DNA of 64,000 bases from Deinococcota bacterium (GTDB lineage Bacteria; Deinococcota; Deinococci; Deinococcales; Trueperaceae), in contig CAUJFI010000118.1 in the NCBI GenBank assembly GCA_963170125.1, positions 1 to 64,000 of the forward strand. The letters are read 5' to 3'. Shown in pieces: positions 51,899 through 61,476 of this stretch. The notes beneath the pieces were generated by a model. The model was not told the DNA's origin. It saw only the letters and a list, made by a program, of their open reading frames with translations, and ran no database searches. How positions within the stretch are numbered: the first letter of the stretch is position 1; each line of letters opens with the position of its first letter. A program made the translations under genes and the position numbers.

Positions 51899-52783
51899 TC
51901 AGACGCGCTTGACGTCCGCCCTGCCCAGTAGCCCGTGGGGCCGCAACACCAGGACGATCACGACGACGAGGAAGGCGAACGACGCTTTGAACTCGAGCGA
52001 GACGTACAGGCCGACGAGCAGCTCGAGGACCCCGAGGATGTAGGCCCCGACCACCGCGCCGGGCAGGGAGTTCATGCCACCGATGACGGCGGCGACGAAC
52101 CCCTTGCTCAAGGGGTCGAGCATCATGTTGGGGTTGAGCAGCGTGGTCGGGGCGAAGAGGAGAGCCGCCGCCGCCGCGAGCACGGCGGCCGCCGCCCACG
52201 TGGCCATGAGGACCGTGCGCACCGGCAACCCCATCGCCTCCGCCACGTCCTCGCGCTGGGCGACGGCGCGCATGGCGACACCGAGCTTGGTGAACGAGAG
52301 GAGCGCCCAGAGGGCCAACATCAGGACGACGCCTAGCAGCGACGTCACGATGGAGACGAGGCTCAAGGAGACGCCGCCGAACCGGATGATCCTGTCCGCC
52401 ACGACCGTCGGCACGAGCTTGTTGTCCGTGCCGAACACGAGCGCGTCGAGACCGCCGAGCGCGAGCGCGAGGCCGAGCGTCAGGATGAGGAGCCCGAGCT
52501 CGGTCTGGTTCTTGGCGGGCCTGACCAGGAGCAGGTAGACGAGCATGCCGATGACGGCGGCCGCCACGAGCGCGAGCGGGAAGGCGAGCCCGAACGGCAG
52601 CCTGAGCTGGGTGAGGAGGGTGTACGCGACGAACGTGCCGGCAACCCCGAGGTCGCCGTGGGCGAAGTTGAGGATGCGGGTCGTGCGGTAGAGGAGGACG
52701 AGGCCGAGGGCGACCAGAGCGTAGACGCTGCCCATGCTCGCGCCGCTGACCAGGGCCTGCGCGAGCTGATCGAGGCCGCTCAT
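51899..52783 (-). CDS. livH: Branched-chain amino acid-type ABC transporter, permease (LivH)
   Basis: 294 aa from an ATG overlapping the LivM stop (ATGA). Typical LivH sequence ALVSGASMGSVYALVALGLVLLYRTTRILNFAHGDLGV, the EAA-like loop KLGVAMRAVAQREDVAEAMGLPV and a C-terminal GYGL-type region (VLRPHGLLGRADVKRV). About eight membrane segments. Confidence 0.93.
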   Translation of the reverse strand: MSGLDQLAQALVSGASMGSVYALVALGLVLLYRTTRILNFAHGDLGVAGTFVAYTLLTQLRLPFGLAFPLALVAAAVIGMLVYLLLVRPAKNQTELGLLILTLGLALALGGLDALVFGTDNKLVPTVVADRIIRFGGVSLSLVSIVTSLLGVVLMLALWALLSFTKLGVAMRAVAQREDVAEAMGLPVRTVLMATWAAAAVLAAAAALLFAPTTLLNPNMMLDPLSKGFVAAVIGGMNSLPGAVVGAYILGVLELLVGLYVSLEFKASFAFLVVVIVLVLRPHGLLGRADVKRV

Positions 52784-53757
52784 AGTGGCCACGACTTCCA
52801 GAACTGCTTGATCTTGAGCCAGCGCCCGTACAGGCCGGCGGGCTCGAGCATCATGACGGCGATGACCACGGCGCCGAACGTCAGTTGCGACCAGGAACGG
52901 AAGGTGGAGAGGACGAGGTCGAGCCCGGTGATGAAGCCGGCACCCAACAGCGCGCCCGGCAGGAAGCCGAGCCCGCCGACGACGGTCATGAGCAGGAACT
53001 TGATGGAAAGCAGCAGGTTGAAACCCTCCGGCGTGATGTAACCGACCAGCGGGCCGTAGAGGGCGCCGGCCAAGCCGGCGACGGCGGCGGAGATGACGAA
53101 CGCCAACGTCTTGTAGCGCGCCAGCCCGATGCCGCTCATCTGCGCCGCGAGGTCGGCGTCGCGCGTGGCCCTGAACGCCCGCCCGACGTGCGAGCGCTCG
53201 AGGTTGAAGAGCATCCAGGTGACGAACCCGGCCAGCGCGAGCACGAGGTAGTAGTAGGCGCGGTCGCCGTAGAAGTCGATGCCCAAGATGACGGGTCTGT
53301 CGACGAGCGTGCCCCTCGAGGCGCCCACTAGGCGCCAGTTGGTGAGGATCTGCTGGACGGCCAGCCCGAAGCCCAGCGTCGCGATGGCGAGGTACGGCCC
53401 CTCGAGCCGCAGAGACGGCACGCCGATCACGACGCCGAGGACGGCCGAGACGAGCACGGCGGCGAGGACCGCTAGGAGATAGGGGAGGCCGTGCTGCGTG
53501 GCGAGCACGAAGACGTACGCCCCGGCCGCTAGGAACCCCGCGTGCCCGAGCGACACCTGGCCGGTCAAACCGACTAGCACCGACAGCGAGAGGGCCACGA
53601 GCGCGTACACGAGGAAGAGCGTCATGTTGTAGACGAGGTAGCCCTTGACCAGGAAGGGCAGGGCCAAGAGGAGCGCGCCGGCCAGTCCGGCGACCACCCA
53701 TGCCTGTGAGCCCCGGACCAGCCGCAGCTCGTGCTCGTAGCGCTCACGGAAGAGCAC
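52780..53757 (-). CDS. livM: Branched-chain amino acid-type ABC transporter, permease (LivM)
   Basis: 325 aa, GTG start with AGGAG upstream. SLSVLVGLTGQVSLGHAGFLAAGAYV, the EAA loop SHVGRAFRATRDADLAAQMSGIGLARYKTLAFVISA and a C-terminal LEPAGLYGRW mark LivM. About nine membrane segments; pairs with LivH. Confidence 0.93.
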   Translation of the reverse strand: MLFRERYEHELRLVRGSQAWVVAGLAGALLLALPFLVKGYLVYNMTLFLVYALVALSLSVLVGLTGQVSLGHAGFLAAGAYVFVLATQHGLPYLLAVLAAVLVSAVLGVVIGVPSLRLEGPYLAIATLGFGLAVQQILTNWRLVGASRGTLVDRPVILGIDFYGDRAYYYLVLALAGFVTWMLFNLERSHVGRAFRATRDADLAAQMSGIGLARYKTLAFVISAAVAGLAGALYGPLVGYITPEGFNLLLSIKFLLMTVVGGLGFLPGALLGAGFITGLDLVLSTFRSWSQLTFGAVVIAVMMLEPAGLYGRWLKIKQFWKSWPL

Positions 53758-53819
53758 GTGGGCTCCTAATGGGCGGGGTCGGGGCGCTCGAGGTCGGGTT
53801 GGGGCGCGCGGCGCAGCAT

Positions 53820-55616
53820 TCAGGCATACATCTCCTCGATCAGGTCCGCGTACTTGCGGGCGATGCTCGAGCGCTTCACCTTCAGGGTCGCGGTCACCTC
53901 GCCGTCCTCGTGGTAGAGCCGCTTGGGCAGGATCGCGAACCTCTTGATGGTCTCGACGCGCGCGAGCGTCGCGTTCACGCGCTGCACCTCGCCCTCGATG
54001 AGTTCACGCACCTCCGGGTTGCTCGCGAGGTCCGTGTAGGTCGAGTAGGCGAGCTGCTTCTCTGCCGCCCAGAACGTGACGTTGTCCTCGTCGAGCACGA
54101 GCAGCGCCGTCAGGTACTTGCGCCGGTCGCCTATCACGACGGCGTCGTTGATGTAAGCGGACGACTTGAGCTGGTTCTCGATCTTCTGCGGGGCGATGTT
54201 CTTGCCGCCGGCGGTGATGAGGATGTCCTTCTTGCGATCCGTGATGCGTAGCTGGCCGTCGTCGTCGAGCTCGCCCACGTCGCCCGTGCGCAGCCAGCCG
54301 TCGACGAGTGCCTCCGCGGTGGCGGCCGGGTCCTTGTGGTAGCCGAGGAAGTTGCCCGGGCCGCGGCTCAGGATCTCGCCGTCCTCGGCTATGCGCACCT
54401 CGACGCCCTTGAACGGCCGCCCGACGGTGCCGAGCCGTCCGTCGCTTCGGTGGATGGCTATGAGACCCGTCGACTCGGTCAGGCCGAAGCCCTCGCGCAA
54501 GTCGACGCCGAGCGCGCGGAAGTAGGCGATGATCTCCGGCGCGATCGGTGCGGCACCGGAGATGGCGGTGCGCACGCGGTCGAGGCCGAGGCGCAGCCTC
54601 AGGAGCCGCAGGACGGCGAGTTGGGCGAGCGCTATCCCCACCGGGTTCCCGCCACGCGCGGCCCCGAGCGCCGCGCCGTAGGCCACGCGCTTGATCGGGT
54701 TCGCGTCCTTCATGTGCAGCTCGACGAGCGAGTGGAGCTTCTCCCAGATGCGCGGCACGGCGAAGAAGACCGTGGGGCGGATCTCCTGCAGGTTGGTCAG
54801 CACGGTGTCGAGGTTCTCCGTGAACGACACGGTGTAGCCGAACCGGAGGGGCGCCGTCACGCTGATGAGCCGCTCGACGATGTGCGAGAGGGGTAGGAAG
54901 GAGAGGAGCTCGTCGCGCCCGGACATGGGCACGGCATCGGCCAGCGAGTCGATGGCCCAGAGCAGGTTGGCGTGCGACAGCATGGCGCCCTTGGGGTTGC
55001 CCGTCGTGCCCGACGTGTAGATGAAGAGGGCGACATCGTCCGGCCCGATGGCGGCCAGGCGTGCCTCGACCGGCCCCGGGTCGGTCGCGTAGCGCTCCGC
55101 GCCTGCCGCCAGGGCCGTTTCCCAAGGGATGGTGTCGGGCACGTCCTCCGGCTCGACCACGAGCACCCAGCGCACGCTCGGGCATTTCTCGCGCACCGCG
55201 AGCCACTTCTCCAGCTGCTCGGCGTCCTCGAGGACGAGGCCGACAGAGTCCGAATGGTTGACGTGATAGGCGAGCTGCTCGGGGCTGCTCGTCGTGTAGA
55301 TGCCGACGGTGGCGGCCCCAGCCGTCTGGACGGCGAGGTCCGCGATGAGCCACTCGGGCCGGTTCTCGCAGAGGAGCGCCACGCGCTCGCCGCGCTCGAG
55401 CCCGAGGTGGATCAGCTCGCGCGCCAGGGCGTTCACGCGCCGCGCGTACTCGGCCCAACTGATCTTCTCCCAGAGTCCGAGGCGTTTGACGCGCAGGGCG
55501 GTCCCGGGGTCATCTGCGCGGGCGCGTAGGAGCGCCGGGACGCTACGCGCGTCGGCTCCGCTCCCCGCGCCACGCGGCATGGTGGCGTCGCGCGTGCTGA
55601 CGTGGGTGTCAAGCAT
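53820..55616 (-). CDS. Long-chain acyl-CoA synthetase-like AMP-dependent ligase
   Basis: 598 aa. AMP-binding P-loop YTSGTTGNPKGAML (~200-213), A5 motif GFGLTESTGL, A7/A8 region GWLRTGDVGELDDDGQLRITDRKKDILITAGGKNIAP and a C-terminal Lys in KVKRSSIARKY. Close in pattern to FadD15/ACSL-type long-chain acyl-CoA synthetases. It activates a carboxylic acid to its CoA thioester. It lies 62 nt upstream of livM on the same strand, so the acid may be what the Liv-type transporter imports. A TATAGT box lies 9 nt before the ATG. Confidence 0.9.
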   Translation of the reverse strand: MLDTHVSTRDATMPRGAGSGADARSVPALLRARADDPGTALRVKRLGLWEKISWAEYARRVNALARELIHLGLERGERVALLCENRPEWLIADLAVQTAGAATVGIYTTSSPEQLAYHVNHSDSVGLVLEDAEQLEKWLAVREKCPSVRWVLVVEPEDVPDTIPWETALAAGAERYATDPGPVEARLAAIGPDDVALFIYTSGTTGNPKGAMLSHANLLWAIDSLADAVPMSGRDELLSFLPLSHIVERLISVTAPLRFGYTVSFTENLDTVLTNLQEIRPTVFFAVPRIWEKLHSLVELHMKDANPIKRVAYGAALGAARGGNPVGIALAQLAVLRLLRLRLGLDRVRTAISGAAPIAPEIIAYFRALGVDLREGFGLTESTGLIAIHRSDGRLGTVGRPFKGVEVRIAEDGEILSRGPGNFLGYHKDPAATAEALVDGWLRTGDVGELDDDGQLRITDRKKDILITAGGKNIAPQKIENQLKSSAYINDAVVIGDRRKYLTALLVLDEDNVTFWAAEKQLAYSTYTDLASNPEVRELIEGEVQRVNATLARVETIKRFAILPKRLYHEDGEVTATLKVKRSSIARKYADLIEEMYA

Positions 55617-55748
55617 TCTGATGCGACTATACCCGTCGCCGGCGTGTGCGACGGGCCCGCGCGGCGGGGTTCGGGCGACCGCGGGCGGCGGTCGCGGGCG
55701 CGCTACGCCATGGACCGGGGCGACGCTAGCGGGGCGCGGCCGGCCCGC

Positions 55749-56342
55749 TCAGGCGGGCAGCGCGCTCACCTCGAGACCGCCCGCTCGCGCCTGGTCGACC
55801 TCGTTGGCCAACTGCGCGCACCAGACGCCGATGCGTGCTTCGGTGAGGTCGTCGTCGTTGTCCTCGTCGAGCGCGAGGCCGACGAAGTTGTCGCCGCGCA
55901 GGGCGAGCGAGCCGGAGAAGCGGTAGCCGGCCGTCGACCACTCGCCGATCAGGGTCGCCCCGGCAGCCGTGGCCGCCTTGGCGATAGCGTCAAGCGCGTC
56001 AAGGTACGTGTCCGGGTAGCCGCGCGCGTCGCCCGTGCCGAAGAGGGCCACGAGCTTGCCGCGCAGGTCGCGCTGGGCGAGTTCCTCAAGGCGGGCCTCC
56101 CAGTCGCTGGGCAGCTGCCCGATGTTCCAAGTGCAGGAGCCGATGACGATTAGGTCCTGGTCCTCGAGCTCCGCGAAGTCCAACCAGCCGGCGTCGCGGC
56201 ACTGCACGGCGACCCCGAGCTCGGCGGCTAGGGCGTGGCTCACGACCTCGGCGACCTCCTCGGTGGCACCGAACATGGTGGCGTAAACGACCAACGCGCG
56301 CGGCGCGCGCCGTTGGGTCCTGGGGTCTGTCTGAGTCGTCAC
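55749..56342 (-). CDS. fldA: Flavodoxin
   Basis: 197 aa from a GTG at 56342; TACCAT lies 6 nt upstream (leaderless type). ALVVYATMFGATEEVAEVVSHAL is the FMN phosphate loop, SCTWNIGQLPSDWEARLEEL and GTGDARGYPDTYLDALDAI are the two FMN-isoalloxazine loops, and the long C-terminal DNDDDLTEARIGVWCAQL is typical of long-chain FldA. Low-potential one-electron carrier in the cytosol. Confidence 0.9.
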   Translation of the reverse strand: MTTQTDPRTQRRAPRALVVYATMFGATEEVAEVVSHALAAELGVAVQCRDAGWLDFAELEDQDLIVIGSCTWNIGQLPSDWEARLEELAQRDLRGKLVALFGTGDARGYPDTYLDALDAIAKAATAAGATLIGEWSTAGYRFSGSLALRGDNFVGLALDEDNDDDLTEARIGVWCAQLANEVDQARAGGLEVSALPA

Positions 56343-56348
56343 ACCCGG

Positions 56349-56354
56349 ATGGTA
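56349..56354 (-). promoter_or_regulatory. Leaderless -10 box of the flavodoxin gene
   Basis: TACCAT on the minus strand, 6 nt before the GTG at 56342; the same hexamer precedes the DUF1572 gene. Confidence 0.5.
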
Positions 56355-56455
56355 TGCCCCGGGGCCGTGCCAAGGCGTTGACTGCGGTCATGGTGACCCC
56401 CGGCCCGACAACCGGGCGCACGAGGGCGGTCCGGCTGGTGCCCCGGCTCCGCTGG

Positions 56456-58165
56456 CTACTTGAACATGTCGGCCATGCTCTTGCCCGTCAACCGGCTCGC
56501 GAGGAGAACGAGCAGGAGGGTGATGACGATGACCACCGTGCCCATGGCGCTGGCGGGTGCGATGCGGTGCGACGTCAAGTACTCGAAGATCGCGATGCTG
56601 ACGGTCTTCGTCTTGCCGGAGAACAGCATGATCGTGACGCTGAGCTCGCCGATGAGGGTAGAGAAGACGAGGATGGCGCCGGCCAACATCCCTGGCGCTA
56701 TGAGCGGCAGCGTCACCTTGCGCATCGTGCCGCCCCACGAGGCGCCGCAGATGATGGACGCCTCCTCGAGCTGCGGGTCGACCTGCCCGATACTGGCCGA
56801 CACCGACCGGAAGGCGTACGCGAGGCGCCTGACGAAGTAGCCGAAGACGAGGAGCGCCGACGTTCCGGTCAAGACGATGGGTCCGCTGTTGAACGTGGTC
56901 AGGTACGCGACCCCCGTTACGATCCCGGGGAGGACGAACGGCAACATGATGGTGAGGTCGAGCAGCCACTTGCCGGGGAAGCGTCTGCGTAACGACACGT
57001 ACGCGGTGACCGTGCCGAAGGCGAGCGCGAGGAGGGTGGCAACGCCGGCGAGCCAGACGGAGTTGAAGATCGGCTCGAGGACGTTCCCTAGGATCAGCCG
57101 GTAGTTCGCCAAACCGTAGCTCGTCGGCAGCAAGGTGCCTGCCCACCGCTCGGCGAACGAGGAGAACACGACCATCGCTTGGGGCACGAGCGCGAAGGCG
57201 AGCAGGCCCCAGACGTAGACGTTCCCGAAGACGCGCGCACCGAGCGAGTCGTTCTGTTTCGAGCGCTGGGTGGTGCCCGTGAGGGTCACGTACCGCTTCT
57301 TGCCGGAGAAGCGCCGCATGAACAGGAGGAAGACGAGCACGAGCAAGACGTTAACGACCGCGATGGCGGCGGCGCCGTTGAGGTTGAAGAATCCCTCGAC
57401 CTGGAAGAGGATCAGGGTCGGCAACACGTAGAAGTCCCCGCCCAGCACCGACGGCACCCCGACGTTGCCGAGGGCCCTGATGAACACGACGAGGGCCCCT
57501 GAGGCGATGGAGGGGGCGACGAGCGGGAAGGTGATGGTCCTCAGGATCCGCCAGCGCCGCGCCCCCGCGATGGCGGCCGACTCCTCGATGTAGGGGTCCG
57601 CCGCCGCCAGCGCGCCCTGCACGATCAGGAACACGAACGGGAAGTAGGAGAGCGACAGGGCGAGGATGATGCCGAACGGGCCGAAGATGCTCGGCAGCGT
57701 GATCCCGAGGTTCTCCTGTAGGAACACCGTGACGATCCCGCGCCTGCCGAGGAGCAACACCCACGAGTAGGCGCCGATGAAAGGCGGCGCGATGAGCGGG
57801 ATGACGGAGAGCGACATCGCGAGGCTCTTCAACGGGATCTTGATGCGTGCCATGGCATACGCGGCGGGCAGGGCGAGGATGGTCGCGAAGAAGGTGGTCG
57901 CGAGCGAGACGAGGATGGAGTTGACGAGCGCCGACTTGTAGAGCGGCGAGGTGACGAAGCGTTGGAAGTTGACGAGCGAGAGGTTCTTGAGGGCCAGGGC
58001 CTCGCCCTGAGGCACGAAGCTGCTCAGGAGCGCCTTCCCGATAGGGTAGATCAGCAAGATGCCGAGCACCGCGGCCGTGATGACGCCCACGAGGATCGGG
58101 AACGGGTCTCGCAGGACGCGCCGCGCGCCCATGAGCGCTCTTGCGGCCGGGGGTCGCGCGGTCAC
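56456..58165 (-). CDS. Fbp/Afu-type ABC importer, double-domain permease
   Basis: 569 aa, two tandem permease units of about six membrane segments each (~20-290 and ~320-565). Each has an EAA loop: YIEESAAIAGARRWRILRTITFPLV and QLEEASIICGASWGGTMRKVTLPLI. This two-in-one layout is typical of FbpB/AfuB permeases of iron, phosphosugar and phosphonate importers. The GTG start overlaps the stop of the ATPase gene (GTGA). Confidence 0.9.
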   Translation of the reverse strand: MTARPPAARALMGARRVLRDPFPILVGVITAAVLGILLIYPIGKALLSSFVPQGEALALKNLSLVNFQRFVTSPLYKSALVNSILVSLATTFFATILALPAAYAMARIKIPLKSLAMSLSVIPLIAPPFIGAYSWVLLLGRRGIVTVFLQENLGITLPSIFGPFGIILALSLSYFPFVFLIVQGALAAADPYIEESAAIAGARRWRILRTITFPLVAPSIASGALVVFIRALGNVGVPSVLGGDFYVLPTLILFQVEGFFNLNGAAAIAVVNVLLVLVFLLFMRRFSGKKRYVTLTGTTQRSKQNDSLGARVFGNVYVWGLLAFALVPQAMVVFSSFAERWAGTLLPTSYGLANYRLILGNVLEPIFNSVWLAGVATLLALAFGTVTAYVSLRRRFPGKWLLDLTIMLPFVLPGIVTGVAYLTTFNSGPIVLTGTSALLVFGYFVRRLAYAFRSVSASIGQVDPQLEEASIICGASWGGTMRKVTLPLIAPGMLAGAILVFSTLIGELSVTIMLFSGKTKTVSIAIFEYLTSHRIAPASAMGTVVIVITLLLVLLASRLTGKSMADMFK

Positions 58166-59268
58166 GGCGACTCGCTCCCGACGTAGGCGATGCCGTCGGA
58201 CGGGTCGAAGCTGAGCGTCACCCCGTCGCCTTCCCCGACGCCCTCGATCGGGCGCGGGGTCTCAACGATGACTTCCTTGAGGCTGGCGTCGCAGGTCACG
58301 AAGTAGCGGGTGGTGCTGCCGAGGAACAGCCTGCGCCGTACCCGGCCGGGGATGCCGTCCTCGGCCGGGTGCCTCTCGATTGCGAGGTGTTCGGGTCGGA
58401 CCGCGACGACGGCGTCGGACGTCACCCCGAACCCCGCGGCCTCCGCCGCGGAGAGTGGGTGCCTGCTTCCCGGGCGCACGCTCCAGCCGGAGCCGAGGGT
58501 CACGTCGCCCTTCCCGGCGGACGCGGCGGGGAAGAAGTTGATCTTGCCGATGAAGTCGGCGACGAAGAGGGTGGTGGGGTTGCGGTAGATCTCGGTCGGG
58601 GCTCCGACCTGCATGAGCTTCCCGAGCCTGAAGACTCCGATACGGTCGGAGACCGACATAGCCTCCTCCTGATCGTGTGTCACGTACAGGGCGAGGACGC
58701 CGAGCTCCTTCTGTATACGTCTGATCTCCTCGCGCATCTGGACGCGCAGCTTGGCGTCGAGGTTCGCGAGCGGTTCGTCGAGGAGGAACATGTCCGGCTC
58801 GTAGGCGAGAGCCCGTGCTATCGAGACGCGTTGCTGCTGCCCACCGGAGAGGTCGGATGGGTAACGACCATGGAGTCCGCCGAGCCCGAGCAACTCGAGG
58901 AGGTGGACGACCCGCTCCTTCACCTTCACGCTGGGCGTGCGGCGGACGCGCAGGCCGTAGGCCGCGTTCTCCAACACCGTCAAGTGCGGGAAGAGCGCGT
59001 AGGACTGGAAGACCATGCCGAGGTTACGTGAGGCCGACGGGAGCGGGGCGAGGTCGCGCCCCCCGAAGGCGATCGTTCCGGAGGTCGACGTCTCGAGGCC
59101 GGCGATCATCCGAAGCGTCGTCGTCTTGCCGCATCCGGAGGGCCCGAGCAACGAGAAGAACTCGCCAGAGGCGACCTCGAGGTTCACGTCGTCCACGGCC
59201 GTCACGGGTCCGTCCTTGGTCTCGAAGACCTTGGTAAGACCCCTGACGCTCAGTGTCCCAACTTGCAT
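58162..59268 (-). CDS. Fbp/Afu/Pot-type ABC importer, ATP-binding protein
   Basis: 368 aa from the ATG at 59268 (GGAGAGTG upstream). Walker A GPSGCGKTT, Q-loop VFQSYALFPHLTV, signature LSGGQQQR, Walker B MFLLDEPLANLDAK, H-loop VTHDQEEA. The C-terminal ~120 residues form a TOBE/MOP-type domain (VAVRPEHLAIERHPAED). It belongs to the CUT1/FbpC/PotA group that powers sugar, polyamine, iron or phosphosugar uptake. Confidence 0.93.
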   Translation of the reverse strand: MQVGTLSVRGLTKVFETKDGPVTAVDDVNLEVASGEFFSLLGPSGCGKTTTLRMIAGLETSTSGTIAFGGRDLAPLPSASRNLGMVFQSYALFPHLTVLENAAYGLRVRRTPSVKVKERVVHLLELLGLGGLHGRYPSDLSGGQQQRVSIARALAYEPDMFLLDEPLANLDAKLRVQMREEIRRIQKELGVLALYVTHDQEEAMSVSDRIGVFRLGKLMQVGAPTEIYRNPTTLFVADFIGKINFFPAASAGKGDVTLGSGWSVRPGSRHPLSAAEAAGFGVTSDAVVAVRPEHLAIERHPAEDGIPGRVRRRLFLGSTTRYFVTCDASLKEVIVETPRPIEGVGEGDGVTLSFDPSDGIAYVGSESP

Positions 59269-59272
59269 GCGT

Positions 59273-60295
59273 TCACTCTCCGACTTCGGGTGTGACGATG
59301 AGGACGGTGCGATCGTCCGTTGACCTGCCGCCGACCGAGCCCTTCGTGCTCCTGAACTGCGCGATCTTGAGCGGGTCCGTCGCCTCGACGTGTTGGAAGT
59401 GCCGTTCCCAGGCGGCGACGGTCGGGTCGCCGTCTCGAGGCGGGCCGAAGTAGCCGTCGCTGAACAGCTCGATACCCAGGACGTCAGCCTGGTCGAAGAC
59501 CAGGTCGTGGACACTCGCGACGGGTATGGCCGTCCCATCCAGACAAGTGAAGCCGAGCGGGGCGCCGGCGTTCCTGTAGCGACCCAGTTCGAGTAGGCCG
59601 GCGCCTAACACCGCGGTGATCGCCTCGGCCGTGAGCGCCGCGTGCGCCGCCAGGGCAGCGCTCACGGCGCGCGGCGCCAGCTCGGCGTGGTCGGCGGCGC
59701 TCAGATGGTCCGCGTGCTCCGGCAGGAACCTAGAGTTCCCTGCCAGCGCGTAGGTGCGTCCGACGGCCAGGGCGGCGGCGGGCTCCGCGCCTCGGCGGAG
59801 CGCCCGGCTCACGACGAGCGCTCGCCAGATCGCCGTTATGTCGTCGTGTGGGGTCGTCGTTGCGATCAGAACCGGGGGAGCGCCTCTGAGGCGCACGCGG
59901 GCGCCACAATCGCCGACCACGAGCACACGCCAACCGAGGGGCGTGACGGCGGCGACGGCGAGCTGCGCCGCGAACCGGAGGTTCGGGTCGGCCAGGACCG
60001 CCTCCAGGATGCCGCGCCGGACGTACTCGTCCCTCAGTGCCTCCGTGAGGGAGGCGACGAGTTCGGCTGTCGTGCCGCTCTCGAAGGCACCCGCGTTCGA
60101 GAGTTCGCGAAGCCGGGCATCGAGGACCCGGCCCGCGGCCTGACCCCTGGACAGGCCGCCTTCGAGCGCGGCACCGCTCTTGTCCGTCACGCCGTCGAGG
60201 ACCGCGAAGACCCGCGACTCGTGCACGAGCAGGCGGTCATCGTTCGTCTCCGGCGCCCTCGGGTCCTTCGCTTGGGTGAAGGCTTCTACGTACAT
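59273..60295 (-). CDS. PP2C-like (PPM-family) phosphatase
   Basis: 340 aa, no signal peptide. PPM motifs are in order: VFAVLDGVTDKSG (D34-G35, metal site), VLVVGDCGARVRL (~126-136), ELFSDGYFG (D280-G281) and STDDRTVLIV (D327-D328). So all acidic metal ligands of a serine/threonine-phosphatase fold are present. It lies between the binding-protein and ATPase genes of an importer and ends 4 nt before the ATPase start, so it is in the operon. A PP2C enzyme in a nutrient importer operon is unusual: it could regulate the system or dephosphorylate an imported phosphorylated solute. No matching kinase is nearby. Confidence 0.85.
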   Translation of the reverse strand: MYVEAFTQAKDPRAPETNDDRLLVHESRVFAVLDGVTDKSGAALEGGLSRGQAAGRVLDARLRELSNAGAFESGTTAELVASLTEALRDEYVRRGILEAVLADPNLRFAAQLAVAAVTPLGWRVLVVGDCGARVRLRGAPPVLIATTTPHDDITAIWRALVVSRALRRGAEPAAALAVGRTYALAGNSRFLPEHADHLSAADHAELAPRAVSAALAAHAALTAEAITAVLGAGLLELGRYRNAGAPLGFTCLDGTAIPVASVHDLVFDQADVLGIELFSDGYFGPPRDGDPTVAAWERHFQHVEATDPLKIAQFRSTKGSVGGRSTDDRTVLIVTPEVGE

Positions 60296-60416
60296 CGGCG
60301 GACACCTGCCTGGTTACGCGTCACGCGCGACCCGGAGAGCGGCGGTAGGACTGTTGAAGTGGTGCTCGAGGACGCGGCCGCCGGATCGTAGAGCCGAGGG
60401 CCGCGTCGTCAGGCGG

Positions 60417-61394
60417 TCAGTTGCCCGAGAAGATCTCGTCGAACTTCTTCAGGTCGGCGTCGCGGTTGGCGGCTGCCAGGTCGGGATCGTAGTCGAACGT
60501 GGGGACCTCGGTCGTGGGGGCCAGACCTTCGGGAGCGGGTGCGTCGGCACGCACGGGGCGACGGAAGTACTTCGCAGCCACCTCGTAGTTGGCGAGCGAT
60601 GTCGCCCAGTCCATGAAGACCTCCGCTGCTTCCGGGTTCGGACCGCCCTTGATGATGCCCATTGCGTCCCACCGTAGGCCTGTGCCCTCACTCGGGTAGA
60701 CGGCCGCGACGTGCCAGCCTTCCGAGATGAGCTGTGCGATGTTGGATTCGCCGGTCACGCCGATCTCGATCTCGCCACGCGCCACGTTCTCGAAGACGAG
60801 CTGGGAAGACGAGACGAAGGAGGCGTTCTTGACGATCTGTTCGATCAGACCCCAGTCGTAGAGTTGGAGCATCTGCGCGAGTTGCGCGTAGGCCGAACCG
60901 GAGAGCGACGGGTTGGCCAGGATGATTTTGCCCTTGTATTCCGGCTTCGCCAGGTCGGCCCAGCTCTTGGGCGCGGTCTCGAGGGGCATGAGGTCGGTGT
61001 TCACGATGAACGCCTGGAGGGGTTGTGAGTAGCCGTAGAAGCGGTGCGCCGGGTCTACGAACTTCGGATCGAAGTCCGCGTCGTTCGCGGTCGTGTAGGG
61101 CCGAAACAAGTCGGCGATCGCCTGGAAGCTCTCGACCGACGCGCCGAAGAAGATGTCGCCTCTGGGGTTCTCGGCTTCGGCCTGGATCCTGGTCGTGTGC
61201 TGGCCGACCCCCGCCGAGACGACCGTGACCTTGATCTCGGGGTGAGCGGCGTTGAACGCCTTCACGGTGTCCTCGATCAGCTCGGACGAGCCGGCGTTGT
61301 AGACGATGAGTTCCTGGGCGAGAGCTGCGGTTACAAGCAGCGAAGCCGTCAGGACTGATAGTAGGCGCTTGAGGTAGCGGGCGGGGGTCTGCAT
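60417..61394 (-). CDS. Fbp/Afu-type ABC importer, substrate-binding protein
   Basis: 325 aa from the ATG at 61394 (GGAGG upstream). Signal peptide MQTPARYLKRLLSVLTASLLVTAALAQ. ELIVYNAGSSELIEDTVKAFNAAHPEIKVTVVSAG and DIFFGASVESFQAI are the family-1/FbpA-like N-lobe; AAVYPSEGTGLRWDAMGIIKGGPNPEAAEVFMDW is the C-lobe. The tandem Tyr pair that FbpA uses for Fe(III) is not seen (AKYFRRPVR where iron-binding relatives have a Tyr-rich end). The EGTG...IIKGGPNPEAAEVF pattern resembles phosphosugar/phosphonate-binding relatives. First gene of the operon, with a ROK-type operator upstream. Confidence 0.88.
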   Translation of the reverse strand: MQTPARYLKRLLSVLTASLLVTAALAQELIVYNAGSSELIEDTVKAFNAAHPEIKVTVVSAGVGQHTTRIQAEAENPRGDIFFGASVESFQAIADLFRPYTTANDADFDPKFVDPAHRFYGYSQPLQAFIVNTDLMPLETAPKSWADLAKPEYKGKIILANPSLSGSAYAQLAQMLQLYDWGLIEQIVKNASFVSSSQLVFENVARGEIEIGVTGESNIAQLISEGWHVAAVYPSEGTGLRWDAMGIIKGGPNPEAAEVFMDWATSLANYEVAAKYFRRPVRADAPAPEGLAPTTEVPTFDYDPDLAAANRDADLKKFDEIFSGN

Positions 61395-61476
61395 GTGAGC
61401 CTCCAGTTCCGTGAGCTGCGTTGGGCCTGTGTCTGAGGGTGGGTGCCTGAGCGCCGGGAGCGCGGCCCACGAGTTA

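Noticed and set aside
60417-61394. Iron(III)-binding protein assignment for the importer
   Set aside because: The family name suggests it, but the tandem Tyr pair of FbpA is not visible and the neighbours are sugar-related. The label 'Fbp/Afu-type' is kept without iron.
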